Shown piece by piece: positions 24,473-28,617 of a stretch of DNA of 28,617 bases. This DNA is from an uncultured bacterium. Lineage in GTDB: Bacteria > Cyanobacteriota > Vampirovibrionia > Gastranaerophilales > Gastranaerophilaceae. The translations under genes and the position numbers were made by a program. Where the stretch lies: the NCBI GenBank assembly GCA_900551915.1, contig URXT01000023.1, forward strand, positions 1-28,617. Reading direction: 5' to 3'. How positions within the stretch are numbered: the first letter of the stretch is position 1; every line of letters begins with the position of its first letter. The notes under the pieces were generated by a model. The model had not been told where the DNA came from. It searched no databases and worked only from the letters and a program-made list of their open reading frames with translations.

Positions 24473-26251
24473 ATGGGTATTGGCGACAACTTCAATGTGA
24501 ACAAAACAGGTAGTGATTCGCTGTATGTGAAAAAGAAAAAAGAAGATTTAAAACTTCAAAAAGCTGATACAACAGCACTATTAAAAGCAGAGTGGCAAAG
24601 ACTAAATAATGTTGATAATTCAGAACAAAAAACTCCGACAGAGTTTACTTTTGGGCGTTTTTCAACCGATGATATGACCGCGGAAGATATTGAAAGGCTT
24701 TCTCAGGAATGGCTTGCCACTCCGTCGCCCGCCAGCAATGCAGAAACAGCAGTTGTAACAACTGCTGAGTCACAGGAACCTGTGACTGAAACTGTTGACG
24801 CTGAGGAACCTCAAACTTCTACAGAAGAACAGCCGCCCGAAGAAACTCCGGAAACCGAACAAAATACCCCTCCGGCACCGGGTTCACCTGACAGATATAA
24901 AGGTGAAAACAAACCAGCTTCAACTGCAAACTGGGCTGATTTAAACGGGAAATATTTTGAAGTAATTGATGAGCCTGATGCAAACGGTAAACTTCCCACA
25001 CGGCCTATTCATGGTGATATAAAAGTCGAAGTCGAAGCCAAAAACGGAGAAAATCCAAAGAAATTCACAATTACAGATAAAGATAACGGCGTTACTTACA
25101 CTTTTGAACTCGATGAAAGCGTTGAAGACAAAGTTATGTATAAATGTACCTCTGGCAAAGGCGTTTATTCCAAAGGCAATTCTTATGAACTAAGAACAAT
25201 CAACGGTGTTCCAATGCTTGTTCAAATGAGCGATATGGAAGGTCATGGTACAAGTATTGGTAAATCTGGAGCTCAAAAACCAACTGCGCCGCCAAAAGAT
25301 TCTACGCCTGTAGTAGATATCACTCCGGCAGAGGACACGCCGCCTGTAGAAGGTGAAAAACTTACACCGGAACAACGCGAGGCAAAAATCCAAGAAGATG
25401 CTGTAGCAATTGAGGTTGATTTGACGCCTAAAAAGGAAATTGATAAAGACTTAAAAGCTAAAGCCGAGGCTATTAGCAAAGCTATGGAAGAGGCTCCGGC
25501 AGTTGCAGCAGATATCAAAAAAGAACTTGAAGCAACATGGACAAGCAATAGCAAAGCAAGAGAACTTCTTTCAAAAATAACTCCTGAAAATGCAGCACAT
25601 GTAATTGCGAAATATCCTGAAATCGCGGATAAAATTGATGATGTTATGGGTATGAATACTGCAGATATCTATAAAAGTTTGTACACTCCGTTAAAGGCTC
25701 GTTTAAAAGAACTTGGGCTTGCGGATCCATTTGGAGATGGCAAAACGCTTTCAGAAAAAGCAAATCTCGATGGTATGAAAGAATGGATAAAGAAAGCATC
25801 TTTGGCTATATTAGAAAAAGAACAAGAAATCAGCAAGCAAGCTCATAACAATTACAAAGAAGTCAAAGAAAAACAGGAATATCTTGAAGCTGCTAAACCG
25901 ATTATCGAAGCTGCCAACCATACCTTAGCCGAAGCAGCCAATGCAGACCCGAAACTTGAAGTCAAAAAAGATAGTGATGGTGATGAATTTGTTCAACTGC
26001 CAAATGGCCGCAGTATTGCTATTGAACGTAATGAACAGGGCGAAATAACCGGTGTCTGGATAGATAAAGACAGTGATGGCAAAAAGTATGATATTCTATA
26101 TACTGAAAGTGCGTTTAATATCGATACTAATCCGGAGAACGATGAGTGGGAAGCTATGTTCTCTAACGACAACCGTTATGACTTCAACAAAATCCTTGAA
26201 CTTGCCAAACGTATCTTCGGCGAAAAACCGGCTCAGCAAACTGCAGAATAA
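24473..26251 (+). CDS. Large acidic protein with Pro/Glu/Thr linkers, unknown function
   Basis: 592 residues with a strong AAAAGGAG ribosome site. No family recognised; no signal peptide or membrane segment. Residues 1-75 are charged. Residues about 85-145 are a low-complexity E/T/P linker, then a beta-rich domain (about 155-265). A second P/T/E linker is at about 270-305 and is followed by a long charged helical region (about 310-490). The C-terminal part carries DSDGDEF and DKDSDGKKYD, acidic loops that could bind calcium. Modular domains with linkers suggest a scaffold or secreted protein; function not known. Confidence 0.75.
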   Translation: MGIGDNFNVNKTGSDSLYVKKKKEDLKLQKADTTALLKAEWQRLNNVDNSEQKTPTEFTFGRFSTDDMTAEDIERLSQEWLATPSPASNAETAVVTTAESQEPVTETVDAEEPQTSTEEQPPEETPETEQNTPPAPGSPDRYKGENKPASTANWADLNGKYFEVIDEPDANGKLPTRPIHGDIKVEVEAKNGENPKKFTITDKDNGVTYTFELDESVEDKVMYKCTSGKGVYSKGNSYELRTINGVPMLVQMSDMEGHGTSIGKSGAQKPTAPPKDSTPVVDITPAEDTPPVEGEKLTPEQREAKIQEDAVAIEVDLTPKKEIDKDLKAKAEAISKAMEEAPAVAADIKKELEATWTSNSKARELLSKITPENAAHVIAKYPEIADKIDDVMGMNTADIYKSLYTPLKARLKELGLADPFGDGKTLSEKANLDGMKEWIKKASLAILEKEQEISKQAHNNYKEVKEKQEYLEAAKPIIEAANHTLAEAANADPKLEVKKDSDGDEFVQLPNGRSIAIERNEQGEITGVWIDKDSDGKKYDILYTESAFNIDTNPENDEWEAMFSNDNRYDFNKILELAKRIFGEKPAQQTAE

Positions 26252-26265
26252 CTTATAAAATATAA

Positions 26266-26379
26266 AAACGTGTGACTAAAAGTCTTGTTTTAAACAATAT
26301 GCGTTCAAGATTGCCGCGTCCTCACTGACGTTCGTCCTCGCAATGACGTAATCGGGTTTGACTTTTTAGCCACACGTTT
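26266..26379. repeat. Nested palindrome between convergent genes: terminator stem with inserted repeat element
   Basis: An outer stem pairs AAACGTGTGACTAAAAGTC (26266-26284) with GACTTTTTAGCCACACGTTT (26360-26379), with one mismatch and one bulge. Its 75-base loop holds a GC-richer element at about 26309-26348 with ATTGC/GCAAT ends, two GTCCTC copies and a GACG-TT-CGTC core. That element resembles the widespread CATTGCGAGG-type palindromic repeats. T-rich sequence follows, so the outer stem may terminate both the 24473 gene and apt. Confidence 0.75.
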
Positions 26380-26405
26380 CTTCTTGTTATTTTATCTTTT
26401 GAACA

Positions 26406-26936
26406 TTAATATTTAAGCATTGATACGATTTTTGGTGCATCAACAAGTTTTTCTCTGCCTTTTAAGTCTTCAAGTTCAATTAAAAACGCTATTCCGACAA
26501 GATTTGCCCCTGTTTTCTTAACGAGTTTGCAGGCCGCTTCCGCTGTTCCGCCTGTTGCAAGCAAATCATCCACAATTAAAACATTTGCTCCTTCAGGCAG
26601 CGCGTCTTTGTGAATTTCAATTTTATCAGTGCCGTATTCAAGGTCATATTCCTGTGAATATGTTTCAGCTGGAAGTTTTTTAGGCTTTCTGATAGGCACA
26701 AAGCCGGCATTCATTTTATAAGCCATTGGCATTCCGAAAATAAATCCGCGTGACTCAATCCCTGCAATATAATCAATTTTAATATCTTTGAATTCATCGC
26801 AAAGGTAATCTATCATAACCTTTAAAGTTTCCGGTTCTTTAAGCGCGGTTGTTATGTCACGGAAAATTATACCCGGTTTTGGAAAATCCACTACATCTCT
26901 TATTTTGCTTTTTACATCGGTAATAGTCTGTGTCAT
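26406..26936 (-). CDS. apt: Adenine phosphoribosyltransferase
   Basis: 176 residues, normal length. It converts adenine and PRPP to AMP. The PRPP-binding motif VLIVDDLLATGGT is at 119-131, and FPKPGIIFRDIT and GIESRGFIFG are typical of the family. AAAGGAGA precedes the ATG. It follows the glycosyltransferase by 39 bases on the same strand with no terminator, so it is probably the second gene of that operon. Confidence 0.97.
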   Translation of the reverse strand: MTQTITDVKSKIRDVVDFPKPGIIFRDITTALKEPETLKVMIDYLCDEFKDIKIDYIAGIESRGFIFGMPMAYKMNAGFVPIRKPKKLPAETYSQEYDLEYGTDKIEIHKDALPEGANVLIVDDLLATGGTAEAACKLVKKTGANLVGIAFLIELEDLKGREKLVDAPKIVSMLKY

Positions 26937-26975
26937 TTTTTCTCCTTTAATTTTTTACTGCATGGGGTGAGCAGT

Positions 26976-28319
26976 TTATATTTTTAGTAAATTTTTGTTT
27001 TCTTCATTAATATTCTCCTGTTCCTCCAGAACAAGTCCGTGTGCTGTTTTACCCCAGTTCATATCTTTTTTGCAGAAAAGAATTTTGAAGGCGATAAAAA
27101 GTACAAGCGGAAACCAGATTATCAAAAGATATATCGAGGTTTGCAAAGCTTCAAACATTGCATCAAGCCGTGGCATATTATCATAACGTCTGAGCGCATA
27201 TCTTGCGGCTAAGAAAAATCCAAGCCCGATTAAGCCGCCAATAACAATTGAAGAATATAAACTTTGTGTCGGTGCATCTTTTGCAAGAACTTTAAAAACT
27301 CTTATCAAAAGCTCCATGATGAACCAGCCAGGCATAATAAATTCTGACACATAAGCTGTCATATCAAGGCTTGCGCGTAAAGACATTTTTCTTGAGAATA
27401 ATACATCCTCAAAATATTCAAGATATCTTCTGATAGTACCTTCAATCCAGCGTCTTCGCTGCCTGTACAACGGCCAAAGATAAATAATTCCTTCTTCATA
27501 AACTATTGCATTCGGACAAAATCTTATGTTCCAACCTTTTATATGAAGCCGTGTTGACATATCCAAGTCGTCTGTAATTGTATAATTGTTCCATCCGCCG
27601 ATATCTTCAATTGCTTCGCGTTTTATAAGTTCACCGTTTCCGCGAAGTTCAACAGCGCCCTTAACTGAATCACGACCAACCTGAAAATGAGTGTCCATTG
27701 TATATTCATTATTCTGGCAGCGAGTTAAGAGATTGTAGTTTTTATTTCTTATTACTTTTCTTGCCTGAACGGCTCCGACATCTTTCGGCTCAAGTTCAGG
27801 AATGAGCTTTTTCAAAAAGTCCGTCTCAACTGTGGCATCTGCATCAAAAACCAGTATCGCCTCTCCTTTGGCAATCTTCATTGCGTCATTAAGAACAGCG
27901 GATTTGCCTGGAAACGCGTCTTTGTCTCTAATTAGCGCAGTTATATTTTCATATCGCTTTTCAAGTTCCTTAATTACATTTGCTGTGTTATCCGAGCTTC
28001 TGTCATCTATTAAAATAATCTCAAAGTTTGGATAATCAATATTTAAAATGTTTGCAACAGTATGTTCAATAACAGATTCTTCGTTGTGGCATGGAACCAT
28101 AATTGTTACAAAAGGTTTATAATTTTCATTGATAATTTTAGGGTGTTTTTGCAGCTGGCGTTTTTTTAATTTGTAAGCCAGGTTCATAAATACAACATAA
28201 ATTGACATCGCCGTGCACAAAAACGCCAATCCCCAGAGCGTATTAAAATAACTCTGGAAAATGTATATAAATACTGCCATTCCGGCAACTATTGCAAGTA
28301 AAACCAAGCGTTCTTTCAT
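26976..28319 (-). CDS. Membrane glycosyltransferase family 2 (processive type)
   Basis: 447 residues. Two N-terminal membrane helices (about 4-24 and 28-46) lead into a GT-A domain: D105-D106, a PGKSAVLNDA loop, the DxD-type DADA at 159-162, TDD at 249-251 (the TED position) and QRRRW at 287-291, the QxxRW motif of processive synthases. Three further helices follow. Enzymes of this group make and extrude polysaccharides such as poly-GlcNAc, cellulose or hyaluronan; the product cannot be told from sequence alone. GAGG lies eight bases before the ATG. Confidence 0.93.
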   Translation of the reverse strand: MKERLVLLAIVAGMAVFIYIFQSYFNTLWGLAFLCTAMSIYVVFMNLAYKLKKRQLQKHPKIINENYKPFVTIMVPCHNEESVIEHTVANILNIDYPNFEIILIDDRSSDNTANVIKELEKRYENITALIRDKDAFPGKSAVLNDAMKIAKGEAILVFDADATVETDFLKKLIPELEPKDVGAVQARKVIRNKNYNLLTRCQNNEYTMDTHFQVGRDSVKGAVELRGNGELIKREAIEDIGGWNNYTITDDLDMSTRLHIKGWNIRFCPNAIVYEEGIIYLWPLYRQRRRWIEGTIRRYLEYFEDVLFSRKMSLRASLDMTAYVSEFIMPGWFIMELLIRVFKVLAKDAPTQSLYSSIVIGGLIGLGFFLAARYALRRYDNMPRLDAMFEALQTSIYLLIIWFPLVLFIAFKILFCKKDMNWGKTAHGLVLEEQENINEENKNLLKI

Positions 28320-28385
28320 TCTCTAACCTCATTCGGGGAACATCAATATACCCTAACTTATCTCCACTATTCAGCTTCCTATAAT

Positions 28386-28415
28386 ATTGTATCAGAAAAA
28401 TATTTTAATAGGCAA
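28386..28415 (-). promoter_or_regulatory. Possible promoter of the glycosyltransferase-apt operon
   Basis: On the minus strand TTGCCT (28410-28415) and TACAAT (28386-28391) are 18 bases apart, 66 bases before the start codon. Confidence 0.4.
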
Positions 28416-28450
28416 AATCAACTTTTTAATGTAAAAATTCCTTAAAATAC

Positions 28451-28478
28451 TTGCATATATTTGAGTTTTGGCTATAAT
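28451..28478 (+). promoter_or_regulatory. Promoter of the HU gene
   Basis: TTGCAT (28451-28456) and TATAAT (28473-28478) are 16 bases apart. An AT-rich stretch upstream (28421-28440) could be an UP element. Confidence 0.75.
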
Positions 28479-28511
28479 AAAGCATGTACATAAAATAAAG
28501 GAGTTTTTATT

Positions 28512-28617
28512 ATGAACAAAGAAGAGTTAGTACAAGAAGTTGCAAAAAAAGCTAATGTTACACAAAAAGAAGCTGCTGAAGTTATCAGCGCTTGGGTAGA
28601 AACAGTTCAAAAAACTG
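28512..28617 (+). CDS. HU-family DNA-binding protein, 3' end beyond the window
   Basis: Only the first 35 codons are present. The opening MNKEELVQEVAKKANVTQKE and the following AAEVISAWVETV are the helical dimerisation start of HU/IHF proteins, normally about 90 residues. AAAGGAG is well placed before the ATG, and a strong promoter lies at 28451-28478. Whether it is HU or IHF-like cannot be decided without the C-terminal arm. Confidence 0.92.
   Translation, partial: MNKEELVQEVAKKANVTQKEAAEVISAWVETVQKT

Overview
The window is about 28.6 kb of AT-rich bacterial chromosome with dense genes, short gaps and good Shine-Dalgarno sites. It carries housekeeping genes (tRNA-Arg, ftsI, murE, a nagA-like gene, a cell-wall amidase, pepA, rny, ymdB, apt, an HU gene) mixed with lineage-specific proteins. 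MurE has the DNPR motif of meso-diaminopimelate-adding enzymes, so the cell probably has DAP-type peptidoglycan. A prepilin-like protein of the type 'AFTMAEVLITLGIIG', its ending in DYPW, and several orphan proteins with short F-x-G-like N-termini resemble gut Melainabacteria (Candidatus Gastranaerophilales, non-photosynthetic Cyanobacteriota). That placement comes from remembered protein style, not from a search.

Layout. 1-62 is the 3' part of tRNA-Arg(ACG) with its terminator. 300-6389 holds a giant protein of about 1747 residues and two small unknown genes. The giant protein combines a zincin-like HEIAH site with a C-terminal RelA/SpoT-type nucleotide pyrophosphokinase domain in which the key residues can be seen; it is the most exciting object here. 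6544-8267 is a two-gene unit: an amidohydrolase-fold protein that has lost its metal ligands, then a YjbQ/UPF0047 protein. 8279-9248 is a prepilin-like gene whose well-placed ATG is separated from the reading frame by a seven-G tract, and whose 5' part contains a 21-bp-arm palindrome and a TTTTCACTT-type repeat.

9317-13501 is a minus-strand cell-wall operon (ftsI, murE, nagA-like). It is divergent from an exported N-acetylmuramoyl-L-alanine amidase at 13628 that looks leaderless. 15163-15606 encodes a small unknown protein behind a (TATGG)4 repeat and ends at a strong bidirectional terminator shared with pepA. 17204-18858 is a translationally coupled pair: an unknown protein and a CheR-like methyltransferase.

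19094-24287 is a plus-strand run: rny, ymdB, a PHP phosphoesterase, a pilin-like protein without a cleavage site, a LOG-family phosphoribohydrolase and a HEAT-repeat protein. The first three suggest RNA decay and nucleotide salvage. 24473-26251 is a large acidic unknown protein with Pro/Glu/Thr linkers, followed by a nested palindrome. 26406-28319 (minus) is a GT2 membrane glycosyltransferase followed by apt. The window ends inside an HU-family gene with a clear promoter.
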